A stretch of 19,724 nucleotides of DNA, taken from Pseudomonadota bacterium. Lineage in GTDB: Bacteria; Pseudomonadota; Alphaproteobacteria; Caulobacterales; Caulobacteraceae. The notes under the pieces were generated by a model that did not search any database, was not told the DNA's origin, and was given only the letters and a program-made list of their open reading frames with translations. Location: the NCBI GenBank assembly GCA_023445955.1, contig JAEXJH010000010.1:1-19724 (forward strand), written 5' to 3'. This document shows positions 1 through 7,700 of the stretch, piece by piece. Position 1 is the stretch's first letter. Each line of letters starts with the position of its first letter. Both the position numbers and the translations under genes were made by a program.

Positions 1-258
1 GATGAGCAGCGGGACGCCGCCGGCGCCGCGTTGCGCGCCGCCCGCGTCGGCGACCGAGGCGCGATAGCCGAGCGTCGCGACCGTGGCCGCAAGGGCCTCG
101 GAGCTAACCCCCGCATCGGCCGCGATCTCCGCGCGCGCCTTCAGATAGGAGACGGCGGCCGAGCGCACGCCTGGGACGCGCTCCAACGCCTCCCTCACGT
201 GCGTGGCGCACGAGTCGCAGGTCATTCCGTCAATGCGCAGGGCGATCGCGGCGGTCAC
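1..258 (-). CDS. merA: Mercuric reductase MerA, N-terminal fragment (cut by window edge)
   Basis: Only the first 86 codons lie in the window. They encode a heavy-metal-associated domain with the mercury-binding motif GMTCDSCATHV (residues 11-21; both cysteines present) and the start of the linker to the flavoprotein core. Full-length MerA is a cytoplasmic NADPH-dependent flavoenzyme that reduces Hg(II) to volatile Hg(0); that catalytic part is outside the window. The start is taken as GTG at 258-256 because a strong ribosome site GAGGAG (272-267) lies 8 nt upstream and overlaps the end of merP. It is the last visible gene of merC-merT-merP-merA. An isolated HMA protein or copper chaperone would also start this way, but the operon position after merP favours MerA. 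Confidence 0.88.
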   Translation of the reverse strand, partial: MTAAIALRIDGMTCDSCATHVREALERVPGVRSAAVSYLKARAEIAADAGVSSEALAATVATLGYRASVADAGGAQRGAGGVPLLI

Positions 259-270
259 GGGGCAGGCTCC

Positions 271-549
271 TCAGCGCTTCACGGTGGACGGGTAGCCCGC
301 GCCCGCCGTCGCCTTGGTCAGGGCGGCGACCGTGGTCTTGGCGTCATCGTAGGAGACGACGGCCTCGCGCTTTTCGAAGCTGACCTCGGTTTTCTCGACG
401 CCGTCGACCTTGGCAAGCGCCGTCTTGACGGTTATCGGGCAGGCCGCGCAGGTCATGCCGGGCACCGCCAGGGTGACCGTCTTCGTCGCGGCCCACGCGG
501 GCGAGCTGAGCGCGCCCATCAGGGCGATCAGGGAGACGAGCGTCTTCAT
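271..549 (-). CDS. merP: Periplasmic mercuric ion-binding protein MerP
   Basis: This 92-residue protein has the usual MerP length. Residues 1-20 form a signal peptide (MK start, hydrophobic stretch, cleavage near PAWA-A). The mature part is a small HMA ferredoxin-like fold with the Hg(II)-binding motif GMTCAAC, with cysteines at 34 and 37. In the family MerP scavenges Hg(II) in the periplasm and passes it to the membrane transporter MerT. A clear ribosome site AAGGAAG precedes the ATG by 5 nt. It lies 12 nt downstream of merT and 12 nt upstream of merA, so all are probably on one mRNA. It is controlled by MerR from the promoter near 1457-1487. Confidence 0.95.
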   Translation of the reverse strand: MKTLVSLIALMGALSSPAWAATKTVTLAVPGMTCAACPITVKTALAKVDGVEKTEVSFEKREAVVSYDDAKTTVAALTKATAGAGYPSTVKR

Positions 550-561
550 GGGGACTTCCTT

Positions 562-912
562 TCAGTAGAACAGGGGCAGGACGTAGGGGAACGCCAGCGC
601 GACAAGGACGAGCGCTGCGACCGCCCAGAAGATGACCTTGTAGGTGGTCCTGACCTTGGGCACGGCGCAGACTTCGCCGGGCTCGCAGGCGCGGGCCGGG
701 CGAAAGATTCGGCGGTAGGCGAAGACCATGGCGATCAGCGCTGCGCCGATGAACAACGGACGATACGGTTCCAGCGCGGTCAGGTTGCCGATCCAGGCGC
801 CGCTGAACCCGAGGGCGACCAAGACGAGCGGGCCGAGGCAACAGGTCGATGCCAGAATGGCGGCTACGCCTCCTAGCGCCAACGCACTGCGGCCGCTTTT
901 GGGTTCTGACAA
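562..912 (-). CDS. merT: Mercuric ion transporter MerT (TTG start)
   Basis: This inner-membrane protein takes Hg(II) from MerP and delivers it to cytoplasmic MerA. I chose the TTG at 912-910. A strong AAGGAG (925-920) sits 7 nt upstream, the product is then 116 residues (the classical MerT length), and the N-terminus reads SEPKSGRSAL as in known MerT proteins. With this start the essential cysteine pair falls at 24-25 in the first membrane helix, and the second pair at 76 and 82 in the cytoplasmic loop, which are the canonical positions. Three hydrophobic segments are visible (about 13-33, 47-66 and 94-114). An ATG at 942 in the same frame would add 10 residues but has no good ribosome site. 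Confidence 0.95.
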   Translation of the reverse strand: MSEPKSGRSALALGGVAAILASTCCLGPLVLVALGFSGAWIGNLTALEPYRPLFIGAALIAMVFAYRRIFRPARACEPGEVCAVPKVRTTYKVIFWAVAALVLVALAFPYVLPLFY

Positions 913-946
913 GTCGACTCTCCTTCCGATCAACTCCGCCATCACG

Positions 947-1372
947 TTAGGAAACAGCCCTTTCGCGGGGTGGCGCGGGCGCATTGCGAGGCGGTGCAGC
1001 GAGATCCCAGATCGCGACGACCACCATCAAGGTCAGTCCGGGATAGAGGAGCCACGCCGTCGGCCAACCGCGGGTGGCCATGAGCAAAGCCGCCGCCAGC
1101 ACCAAGATCGGCCCGATGACGCTCAGCGCCATTCGCGGCCACCGGCGATGGCGAAGTCCGCCGACCACGTTGGCGACGAGGGCGATCACGGCGAACAGCG
1201 GCAGGAGGTAACGAATAAAGACGCCTTCGTACTGGCTCAGAAACCCAAGGCCCAGCGCGGCGCCAAGGCTCGCAAGAGCCGGGAAGCACGCCGCGCAGCC
1301 CATGGCGGTGACGATCGAGCCGATGACGCCCGCCTTGTCGGCCGCGCGGGTGAGGGGATTCTGGATGGGCAT
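947..1372 (-). CDS. merC: Mercury transporter MerC
   Basis: This 141-residue inner-membrane protein closely resembles MerC of Tn21-type operons. It has the cysteine motif MGCAACFPALASLGAALGLG in the first membrane helix (C26, C29), followed by GFLSQYEGVFI, and about four hydrophobic segments. MerC is an alternative Hg(II) importer that supplies MerA. The ATG at 1372-1370 is preceded by GAGG at about 9 nt. It is the first gene after the MerR-controlled promoter and is followed after 37 nt by the merT start. Being first is unusual: in Tn21-like operons merC follows merP. The cysteine pair that some MerC proteins carry near the C-terminus is absent here; the tail is proline- and alanine-rich instead. 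Confidence 0.92.
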   Translation of the reverse strand: MPIQNPLTRAADKAGVIGSIVTAMGCAACFPALASLGAALGLGFLSQYEGVFIRYLLPLFAVIALVANVVGGLRHRRWPRMALSVIGPILVLAAALLMATRGWPTAWLLYPGLTLMVVVAIWDLAAPPRNAPAPPRERAVS

Positions 1373-1432
1373 CGCAATAGCCTCGGCGACTTCGTGGAAC
1401 CGTCAGAGCTACGCTACAATCAGGACTGCAGC

Positions 1433-1487
1433 TTGCCCGTGGGGGCTGAGGATCACTACATACGATCTGTAGCGACTACAGACTCAA
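1433..1487. promoter_or_regulatory. Divergent mer operator-promoter with 19-bp spacer MerR site
   Basis: Reading leftward, a -35 element TTGAGT (1487-1482) and a -10 element TATGTA (1462-1457) are separated by exactly 19 bp. That overlong spacer is the hallmark of MerR-activated promoters. A perfect dyad, CTGTAG-cga-CTACAG (1467-1481), fills the spacer. This should drive merC-merT-merP-merA. Reading rightward, TTGCCC (1433-1438) and TACATA (1457-1462) with 18 bp between them could serve merR, so repressor binding would also limit merR. The element positions are seen; their activity is inferred from the family. Confidence 0.88.
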
Positions 1488-1513
1488 GCCCAAAATTGAG
1501 AGGCGCGAACAGC

Positions 1514-1915
1514 ATGGCGGATACCGCGATTCCGATTGGCGAACTGTCCCGGCGCACGGGCTGCAACATCGAAACGATCCGCTACTACGAGCGGATCGGC
1601 CTGATGCCGGCCCCGCCCCGGCGGGGCCGCTACCGGAGCTATGGCGCGGACGACGTGGGCCGCCTCGGCTTCGTGCGACGGGCCCGCGAGCTGGGCTTCA
1701 CGCTGGACGAGGTGCGCGCCCTGCTGGGCCTTGCAGGCGGCGGGCACGCGTCCTGCGCCGAGGTGCGCAACCTCGCCGCATCGCATCTGAAAGACGTGCG
1801 CACGCGCATCGCCGACCTGAAGCGGATGGAGCGGGTGCTGGCCGACTCGGTGCGGGCTTGCGACGCGGGGCAGGATCCAGGCTGTCCGCTGATCGAGGCG
1901 CTCCGCGCCGCCTGA
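1514..1915 (+). CDS. merR: Mercuric resistance regulator MerR
   Basis: This 133-residue protein is a MerR-family activator/repressor. An N-terminal winged helix-turn-helix (IGELSRRTGCNIETIRYYER, residues 8-27) precedes a coiled-coil dimerisation helix (about 80-115) and a C-terminal metal loop. Cysteines at 81, 116 and 124 match the three Hg(II) ligands of MerR (82, 117 and 126 in Tn501), with the loop one residue shorter. The C-terminus CPLIEAL is also typical. It is transcribed away from merC and probably binds the dyad at 1467-1481, repressing without mercury and untwisting the 19-bp spacer when Hg(II) binds. The start ATG at 1514 has GAGAGG about 10 nt upstream; longer in-frame upstream starts would run through the operator and were rejected. 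Confidence 0.93.
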   Translation: MADTAIPIGELSRRTGCNIETIRYYERIGLMPAPPRRGRYRSYGADDVGRLGFVRRARELGFTLDEVRALLGLAGGGHASCAEVRNLAASHLKDVRTRIADLKRMERVLADSVRACDAGQDPGCPLIEALRAA

Positions 1916-1986
1916 GCGGCTGCGATATGATCGTGGCGGCTGCGACTTTTAGCACAGCCTGGGGGCGTCCCCGCAGAGGGGGTAGA

Positions 1987-2004
1987 TTGAGCCTCGCGGC
2001 TCAA
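1987..2004. terminator. Small hairpin between convergent genes, possible terminator
   Basis: An inverted repeat TTGAGCC-TCGC-GGCTCAA (7-bp stem, 4-nt loop) lies between the end of merR and the end of the leftward gene at 2007. There is no clear T-run on either side, so a role in termination is only suggested by the position. Confidence 0.35.
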
Positions 2005-2006
2005 GC

Positions 2007-2366
2007 TCACGGGGAGGCTTCCCCCATCCGTCTCAAGGCCTCGAACCACTGCGCATAGGGCGTGTTCTTCACAAGCCGACGATTGAAATCAGGTGCGCCG
2101 TCCGACCACCAGACAGTCCCTCGCTCGCCGAGCCCTCGCTTGGCCTCATCCACCCTAGAGCGCGCCAGCGCCTTGCCCTCTTCATCACCGCGCCGCCCCG
2201 CCGCTCCGACTTCGCGTCGAGCGTCCATCAGCGCCTTGACCAGGCTTTCGCGAACCTGCGGATCCAGCTCTGGATTGGAAAGCCGCCACAGCCGTCCCTT
2301 GACCACGAAGTAGCGACCATCGGGCGTGGTTGGATAGGCGCTTGGGATCTTGGGAATCTGGCTCAC
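2007..2366 (-). CDS. Conserved-looking hypothetical protein coupled to exonuclease III
   Basis: I do not recognise a named family. The 119-residue soluble protein starts with SQIPKIPSAYPTTPDGRYFV, then GRLWRLSNP, a charged helical middle rich in Arg, Glu and Ala (about 35-80), and a C-terminal segment GTVWWSDGAPDFNRRLVKNTPYAQWF. No signal peptide or membrane segment is seen. The likely start is GTG at 2366-2364, which shares GTGA with the stop of the exonuclease III gene and suggests translational coupling. An in-frame ATG at 2384-2382 would add six residues and is a fair alternative. Good codon bias and the Trp-rich conserved-looking blocks argue that it is a real gene; a role linked to DNA repair is only guilt by association. 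Confidence 0.78.
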   Translation of the reverse strand: MSQIPKIPSAYPTTPDGRYFVVKGRLWRLSNPELDPQVRESLVKALMDARREVGAAGRRGDEEGKALARSRVDEAKRGLGERGTVWWSDGAPDFNRRLVKNTPYAQWFEALRRMGEASP

Positions 2367-3136
2367 CGGTCGAGCACGATCCAAGTCGGAGCATGATCAC
2401 TGGCGTTCTCCTCGCCCCGCACCCAGCGATCCACGCCGGCGGCCACCAAGTCATCGACCAAGCTCGTCGACACCAGCAGATGGTCCAGCCGCATCCCGTG
2501 GTCGGTCTCCCAGCGATTGCGAAGATAGGACCAGAAGGTCCACAGCGGCCCCGCCGGGTGCATCGCCCGCAAGGCGTCGGTCCACCCTTGGCCCAGCAGG
2601 CGCTGAAAGGCCGCGCGGCTCTCGGGCCGAAGCAGCGCGTTGCCGGCGTAGGAGTGCTTTGGGTAGATGTCGGCGTCGGTGGGGATGACGTTGTAGTCGC
2701 CGGCCAGCACCACCGGGGCCCCGCTGGCCATCAGCTCGGCGGCGTGCTCGATAAAGCGCTCGAACCAGGCCAGCTTGTAGTCGAACTTGGGGCCTGGCGC
2801 TGGATTGCCGTTGGGCAGATAGAGGCTGGCGATCAGCACCCCGCCTACGGCCGCCTCGATATAACGGGCCTGGCGGTCGCCCGTGTCGCCCGGAAGCCGC
2901 GTGCGGGTCACCACCGGCTCGGCGCCCCGGGCCAAGATGGCCACGCCGTTCCAAGTCCGCTCGCCAGACCAGGCGGCGTGGTAGCCCATCTGCTCCAACG
3001 GCTGGGCCGGGAACGCGCCTTGCTCGGCCTTCAGCTCCTGAAGGCAGACCACATCGGGCTCTTCCTGGGCCAGCCAGTCGATGAGGTTGTCCAGCCGGCC
3101 AACGACGTTGTTGATGTTGAAGGTCGCGATCTTCAT
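2363..3136 (-). CDS. xth: Exodeoxyribonuclease III / AP endonuclease
   Basis: This 257-residue protein belongs to the ExoIII/APE family of Mg-dependent nucleases, which cut DNA at abasic sites and degrade 3' ends in base excision repair. The full set of family motifs is visible: FNINN (N7), LQELK (E34), SLYLPNG (Y106), GDYNV (D147 and N149), RLDHLL (D218) and the catalytic SDHAP (D247-H248). The length is normal (about 260 residues). The ATG at 3136-3134 has no strong ribosome site. The stop overlaps the GTG of the next leftward gene by 4 bp. It lies just past the mer unit, but its composition and neighbours suggest a resident chromosomal gene. Confidence 0.95.
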   Translation of the reverse strand: MKIATFNINNVVGRLDNLIDWLAQEEPDVVCLQELKAEQGAFPAQPLEQMGYHAAWSGERTWNGVAILARGAEPVVTRTRLPGDTGDRQARYIEAAVGGVLIASLYLPNGNPAPGPKFDYKLAWFERFIEHAAELMASGAPVVLAGDYNVIPTDADIYPKHSYAGNALLRPESRAAFQRLLGQGWTDALRAMHPAGPLWTFWSYLRNRWETDHGMRLDHLLVSTSLVDDLVAAGVDRWVRGEENASDHAPTWIVLDR

Positions 3137-3295
3137 CGCCGCGCCGGTCCAACGGCTTGCTGATCACAAAAGGGATGGTCGCGGAAGGTCATCGGAGCTG
3201 AACGCTGCAGCAGCGCTTTGGCTCAAGGACGCAAACCTCGCGCGATCTTTGCCGCCGCCGCGAGAGCCGCTAAGGTCGCAGCATGCGCACATGCG

Positions 3296-3601
3296 ATGGG
3301 CCACGATGAGGCCCTGCAAAGGACCAGCCCAGTGACCCAAGCCCGCTTCGAAGCCCAGGTCCTGAAGATCGCCGCTCTCGTCGGCGGCTCGCTGGCCCAA
3401 GCGCGGTTTCTTTTCCAGGACCTTTCGGTGGAGGCGGCGCACTGCGCCTCGCGCCACCGCATCGCCTTCACCAAAGCGCTAGACGCAGCCGTGGCCGCCT
3501 TCGCGGTCGAGTATCTGCGCTCGCGTGACAGCGCCCTGGCCCACAACGCCGCCTGCGCACGGCTGGAGGCCATGGCGCTCTTGAAGAAGAGCGCCCGCTA
3601 G
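3296..3601 (+). CDS. Hypothetical small helical protein
   Basis: I do not recognise this protein. From ATG 3296 it is 101 residues, mostly Ala-rich helix: VLKIAALVGGSLAQARFLFQ, then DAAVAAFAVEYLRS, then ARLEAMALLKKSAR. No signal peptide or clear membrane helix is seen. The frame shows strong G/C preference in third positions along its length, which supports real coding. The start is uncertain: an in-frame codon at 3218 would add 26 residues, and no convincing ribosome site is seen before either. It diverges from xth across about 160 bp. Its TAG stop (3599-3601) overlaps by two bases the TAG of the leftward frameshifted gene at 3598. Confidence 0.6.
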   Translation: MGHDEALQRTSPVTQARFEAQVLKIAALVGGSLAQARFLFQDLSVEAAHCASRHRIAFTKALDAAVAAFAVEYLRSRDSALAHNAACARLEAMALLKKSAR

Positions 3602-3893
3602 CTGGCCAACTTCGCCAGCACGGGAAATTGCGCTTTCAGAGACCGGGCCACCGGGATGATCCGGGCCCGTCGCGACGGGTCCTCATCGCAAAGAACGCCG
3701 ACCAGGCGCACGACCAGATCAAGATCGGGGCTTCGCAGGCGCGCGCGTTGGCCCTCTAGGCGACGCGCCAACCGCCGCCGCCCGGCGGGAAGTCGTCGAT
3801 CGCGCGCTCTACGTCGTCACGCAGCGCCGCCAGGCGGTCGGCAACGCCGACATCCATGGCCGCCTGCAGAAAGATCGAGAGGTCGGGCTGCAC
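3598..3893 (-). pseudogene. Small hypothetical gene broken by an apparent one-base frameshift
   Basis: Two leftward reading frames join into one plausible protein. The first, from GTG 3893, reads VQPDLSIFLQAAMDVGVADR and on through DDVERAIDDFPPGG, then hits a stop at 3758-3756. The second begins inside the same GC-rich run and reads RRLARRLEGQRARLRSPDLD, then VVRLVGVLCDEDPSRRARII, and ends AQFPVLAKLAS before the TAG at 3600-3598. Adding one base within the GGC repeat at about 3772-3786 would restore a 98-residue protein. Both halves have strong GC3 and sensible amphipathic helices. I do not recognise the family. Either the gene is newly inactivated or the run was misread. The start is uncertain; a TTG further upstream is also in frame. 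Confidence 0.6.
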
Positions 3894-3968
3894 AAATCCA
3901 CGCTTACAAACCAACGCTTAACGCGAAGTCAGCGCGACAGAAGGCGTGAGTTTTTTCAAGCCGGCGCC

Positions 3969-3981
3969 TATTATGACGCTG
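3969..3981 (+). promoter_or_regulatory. Candidate promoter for a leaderless gene
   Basis: TATTAT (3969-3974), five of six matches to the general -10 hexamer, ends 6 nt before the GTG start at 3981. Transcription would then begin at about the first base of the coding region. No ribosome site is seen before this GTG. The -35 region (around 3946-3951) is poor, so this is a weak prediction. Confidence 0.35.
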
Positions 3982-4295
3982 TGAAGCGAACCCTTGACCT
4001 ACCCGGCGCCTCTGGCGCGACCTACCGCTTTAAGCTAGTCGAAGACCCCGCCGGGCTCCCCTCGGCTGCGGGCAACTTCGCCTATGTCCGTTGGCGCGGC
4101 TCTGCGCCCCAGGTGATGGGTTGCGGTGCGGTCAACAGCCTGTTGGACGCGACGCGCGACTGGGATTTGGCCGTCCGTGCTCACGGCGCCGAAGGTCTCT
4201 ACGTGCGCCTGAACGTGGCCCGCTCGACCCGGGGCCAGGAACACCAGGATCTCTTCGACAAGCTGCGGCCACCGATGCCCGCGCGCGACGAATAG
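3981..4295 (+). CDS. Hypothetical protein, about 104 residues
   Basis: I do not recognise the family. The product begins VKRTLDLPGASGATYRFKLV and continues with GNFAYVRWRGSAPQVMGCG, DATRDWDLAVRAHGAEGLYV and RLNVARSTRGQEHQDLFDKL. The alternation of short strands and helices suggests a small compact cytoplasmic domain; no signal peptide or membrane helix is present. The start GTG 3981 is the first usable codon (an ATG at 3973 is out of frame and stops after three codons). The gene ends 42 nt before a strong hairpin terminator at 4338, and the codon bias is good, so it is likely real. Confidence 0.7.
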   Translation: MKRTLDLPGASGATYRFKLVEDPAGLPSAAGNFAYVRWRGSAPQVMGCGAVNSLLDATRDWDLAVRAHGAEGLYVRLNVARSTRGQEHQDLFDKLRPPMPARDE

Positions 4296-4337
4296 CTCGC
4301 CGGGCGGTCAGAACCCGGTCAGTCCCGCCACAACGAA

Positions 4338-4364
4338 AAAGGCCGGGCGCTCGGCCCGGCCTTT
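4338..4364. terminator. Bidirectional rho-independent terminator
   Basis: A GC-rich hairpin, GGCCGGGC - GCTCG - GCCCGGCC (4341-4361), is extended by an A-run (4336-4340) on the left and TTT on the right. Stem, loop and flanking A/T tracts fit an intrinsic terminator that can work in both directions. It sits between the convergent genes ending at 4295 (+) and 4383 (-). Confidence 0.85.
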
Positions 4365-4382
4365 CAACTCGATCAAATCGGA

Positions 4383-4595
4383 TCAGCGCTGAACGGGTTC
4401 GCCGCGACCGCCGTCATCGGTGGGTCGGGTGTCATTGGGGTCACGGGTGCGGCCATCGCCGTCGGTGTCGACCCGCTCACCGGTCTTGTCGGCGCGGTTG
4501 TCGCGCTGCTCGTTTTGTTGCTCGGGCGTGCGCTGCTGAGGGTTTTGGTCCTGCTGCTGCGGCTTGCGGTTTTGGTCGTTGGTTTGATCGGGCAT
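4383..4595 (-). CDS. Small disordered Gln/Asn/Asp-rich hypothetical protein
   Basis: This 70-residue protein is extremely hydrophilic. It starts MPDQTNDQNRKPQQQDQNPQ and is dominated by Q, N, D, R, P, G and T, with almost no hydrophobic residues, so it is expected to be disordered. A short DTDGDGRTRDPNDT stretch looks like an acidic, calcium-loop-like sequence, but I see no complete EF-hand. It is supported as a real gene by a strong ribosome site AGGAGA 6 nt before the ATG and by a terminator directly behind its stop. The function is unknown. Small hydrophilic proteins of this kind are sometimes stress-induced, but nothing here shows that. Confidence 0.65.
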   Translation of the reverse strand: MPDQTNDQNRKPQQQDQNPQQRTPEQQNEQRDNRADKTGERVDTDGDGRTRDPNDTRPTDDGGRGEPVQR

Positions 4596-4655
4596 GACGA
4601 TCTCCTGGTTAGGGGCGGGCAGGAGATCAACTCGCCGTTGGGGGCGGCGTTCCGA

Positions 4656-4676
4656 CGCTGAAGCTGGCCTTCAGCG
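4656..4676. terminator. Perfect hairpin beyond the dnaE2 stop
   Basis: CGCTGAAG - CTGGC - CTTCAGCG forms an 8-bp perfect stem with a 5-nt loop, 30 nt beyond the dnaE2 stop codon. It lacks a T-run, so it may be a factor-dependent terminator or mRNA 3'-end stabiliser, or part of the upstream region of the gene starting at 4595. Confidence 0.4.
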
Positions 4677-4705
4677 GTTGAATTACGCGACTTCAAATGC
4701 TGCGA

Positions 4706-7700
4706 TCAGCAGAAATTCCGGCTCTTGCGGGCCCATTCCATGCCACCCTGATCACCCGACTGCGACTGCAGGGTCGCCAAGGTGTCGCCCAGGTCATGGA
4801 CCTTGTAGGCGACAAGGTGGACCACATCGCCTTCGCGCTGGATCCGCCCATCCACACCGAGCAAGCTGGCGCCCAGGATGACCCGGCGCTGCTTCTCGTA
4901 GAGCGTTGGCCAAATGACCAGATTGGCCACGCCGCTCTCGTCTTCAATGGTGATGAACATCACCCCCTTGGCCGATCCTGGCCGCTGGCGCACCAGCACC
5001 AGGCCGGCGGTCTGAATGAAGTGGCCATCGCGGCCCTCGCCGACCGAACGGCACGGCGCGCGGCGCTGTCGGGTGAGGTCCGCGCGAAGGAGCGCCAGGG
5101 GATGGCGGCGCAGCGACAGGCCAAGATTGCCGTAGTCTTCGACGATCTCGCGCCCCTCGGTCATGGCCTTCAGCTGCGGCGCCGGCTCGTTGAGCTCGCT
5201 GGCCTCGGGCTGATCGAACAAGGGCAGGGCGGTCTCGCGCAGCGCCTTGATCGCCCACATCGCTTCGCGCCTGTGCAGGCGCAGGCTGGGCAGATAGGCG
5301 TCGGCTTCGGCGAGCTTCCCAAGCATCCCCGGCTTCAGCCCTGACCGCCGCCAGAGGTCGTCGATCGAGGTGTAGGGCTGGTCACCACGCGCGGCCACCA
5401 GGATCGCCGCCTCCTCGTCGACCAGACCCTTGATCATCCGCAGACCCAGGCGAACGGCCAAGCGACCGTCCCGGTCGATCGGCTCTAGGGTGCAGTCCCA
5501 TCGCGAGCGGTTGACGCACACGGGCCGAACCTCGACGCCATGTTCGACCGCGTCGCGAACGATCTGCGAGACCCCGTAGAAGCCCATCGGCTGGGAGTTC
5601 AAGAGCGCCGCGCAAAAGGCGTCGGGGTGGTGGCATTTAAGCCAAGACGAGGCGTAGGCCAGCAGCGCGAAGCTGGCCGCGTGGCTCTCGGGAAAGCCGT
5701 AGGACCCAAACCCCTCAAGCTGCGAGAAGGTCTTTTCGGCGTATTCCTGCTCGTAGCCCCGGGCGACCATGCCGCCGACCAGCTTGTCGCGAAAGTGCGT
5801 GACGCCGCCGGTCATCTTGAACGTCGCCATGGCGCGGCGCAGCTGATCGGCTTCGCCTGGCGTGAATCCGGCGCATTCGATCGCCACGCGCATGGCTTGC
5901 TCCTGGAAGAGCGGCACGCCCAGCGTCTTGCCCAGAACCTTCTCAAGCTCGGGCGTGGGGTAGCTCACCGGCTCCAGGCCCTCGCGTCGACGAAGATAGG
6001 GGTGGACCATGTCGCCCTGGATGGGCCCTGGCCGCACGATCGCCACCTCGATGACCAGGTCGTAGAAGCTGCGCGGCTTGATGCGCGGCAACATCGCCAT
6101 CTGGGCCCGGCTTTCGATCTGGAAGACGCCCAGGGTGTCGGCCTTGCGGATCATCGCGTAGGTGCGCGGATCCTCAGGCGGGATGGTGGCCAGCTGGAGA
6201 TGAACGCCCTTGTGCTGGGCGATCAGCGCCAAGCCCTTCTGCAGGCAGGTCAGCATGCCCAAGGCCAGCACATCGACCTTCATGAACTTCAGCTCGTCGA
6301 TGTCGTCCTTGTCCCACTCGATGATCTGGCGGTTTTCCATGGCCGCCGGCTCGATCGGGACCAGCTCGTCCAAGCGGTCTTCGGTCAGGACGAAGCCGCC
6401 GGGATGCTGGCTGAAGTGGCGCGGGGTGTTGAGCAGCTGCTGGGCCAGCTCCAGGGTGAGGCGCAGCCGCCGGTCCGACAGGTCCATGCCAAGGTCGGCG
6501 GCGTGCTTTTCCTCGATCTCCTCGCGCGAGAAGATCCACACCTGGCTGGACAGCGCCTTGGTCATGTCCTCGGGCAGACCCAGGACCTTGCCGACGTCGC
6601 GCACGGCTCCGCGCGGCCGAAATCGCTGAACCACGGCGACCAGCGCGCAACGATGGCGCCCATAGGTATCGAAGATCCATTGCATCACCGTCTCGCGGCG
6701 CGCGTGCTCGAAATCCACATCGATGTCGGGCGGCTCATTGCGCTCCTGACTGACGAACCGTTCGAACAAGAGGTCGTTGCGCTCCGGGTCGATCGAGGTG
6801 ATGCCCAGCACGTAGCAGACGGCGGAATTGGCCGCGGACCCGCGACCCTGGCAGAGGATGTCCTGGGACCGCGCGAAGCGGACGATCGAATTGACGGTCA
6901 GGAAGTAGGGGGCATAGCCCATGATCCCGATCAGCTTCAGCTCGTGGTTCAAGGTGGCCTGGACCTCGGGCGGCACGCCGTCGGGATAGCGCGCGGCCGC
7001 GCCCTCCCAGGTCTGGCGTTCCAGCGTCTCTTGAGGCGAGCGACCCTCGTTGACCTCGCTGGGGTACTGGTAGCTCAGCTCGTCGAGATTGAACCGGCAG
7101 CGCTCGGCGATCGACGCCGTCGCCGCCACCGCGTCCAGGTGCTTGGCGAAAAGCCGCTCGATCTCGCCGGGCGTCTTCAGATAACGGTCGGCGTGGCGAT
7201 CGCGCTTGAACCCCACGTCGTCGATCGTCGTGCCCTCGCGGATGCAGGTGACGACGTCCTGCAGCATGCGGCGCGACGGCTCATGGAAGAGGACGCGATT
7301 GGTGGCGACCGGCGTGACGCCGGCGGCCCGGGCCATCTGATCGAGCCGATAGAGCCGTAAGGCGTCGCCTGGTCGACGGCGCAAGGTCAGGGCCAGGTGC
7401 GCGTTCGCCCCAAAGATCGCCGCCACCTTCTTCAGCTGCAGCGCGCAAAGGTCGTCGGCCTTGTCCGGCACCAGGATGGCGATCAGGCCTTCAGCGTGGA
7501 CGGCCACATCATCCAGATCCAAGTCGCACTCGCCCTTGCCGGCGCGGTGCTTTCCCAGCGAAAGCAGTCTGCAAAGGCGCGAATAGGCGGGCCGATCGGT
7601 GGGCAGGACCACCAGGATCGTGCCGTCGCGAAGGGCCAGCTCGCAGCCGATGATCAACCGGACACCGGTGGCCTTGGCGGCGACGTGGGCGCGAACGATG

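Noticed and set aside
728..1513. Long N-terminal extension of merR in the same frame
   Set aside because: It runs opposite merT and merC and through the operator. The MerR family start fits the ATG at 1514.
3164..3457. Leftward 97-codon frame opposite the hypothetical gene at 3296
   Set aside because: The rightward frame has the better third-position GC pattern. This one has Arg/Gly/Ser-rich shadow composition.
5540..7360. Rightward open frame of about 606 codons opposite dnaE2
   Set aside because: It is the mirror of the well-supported dnaE2 gene, with Gly/Arg/His-rich low-quality sequence and no recognisable domain. Long antisense frames are expected in GC-rich DNA.
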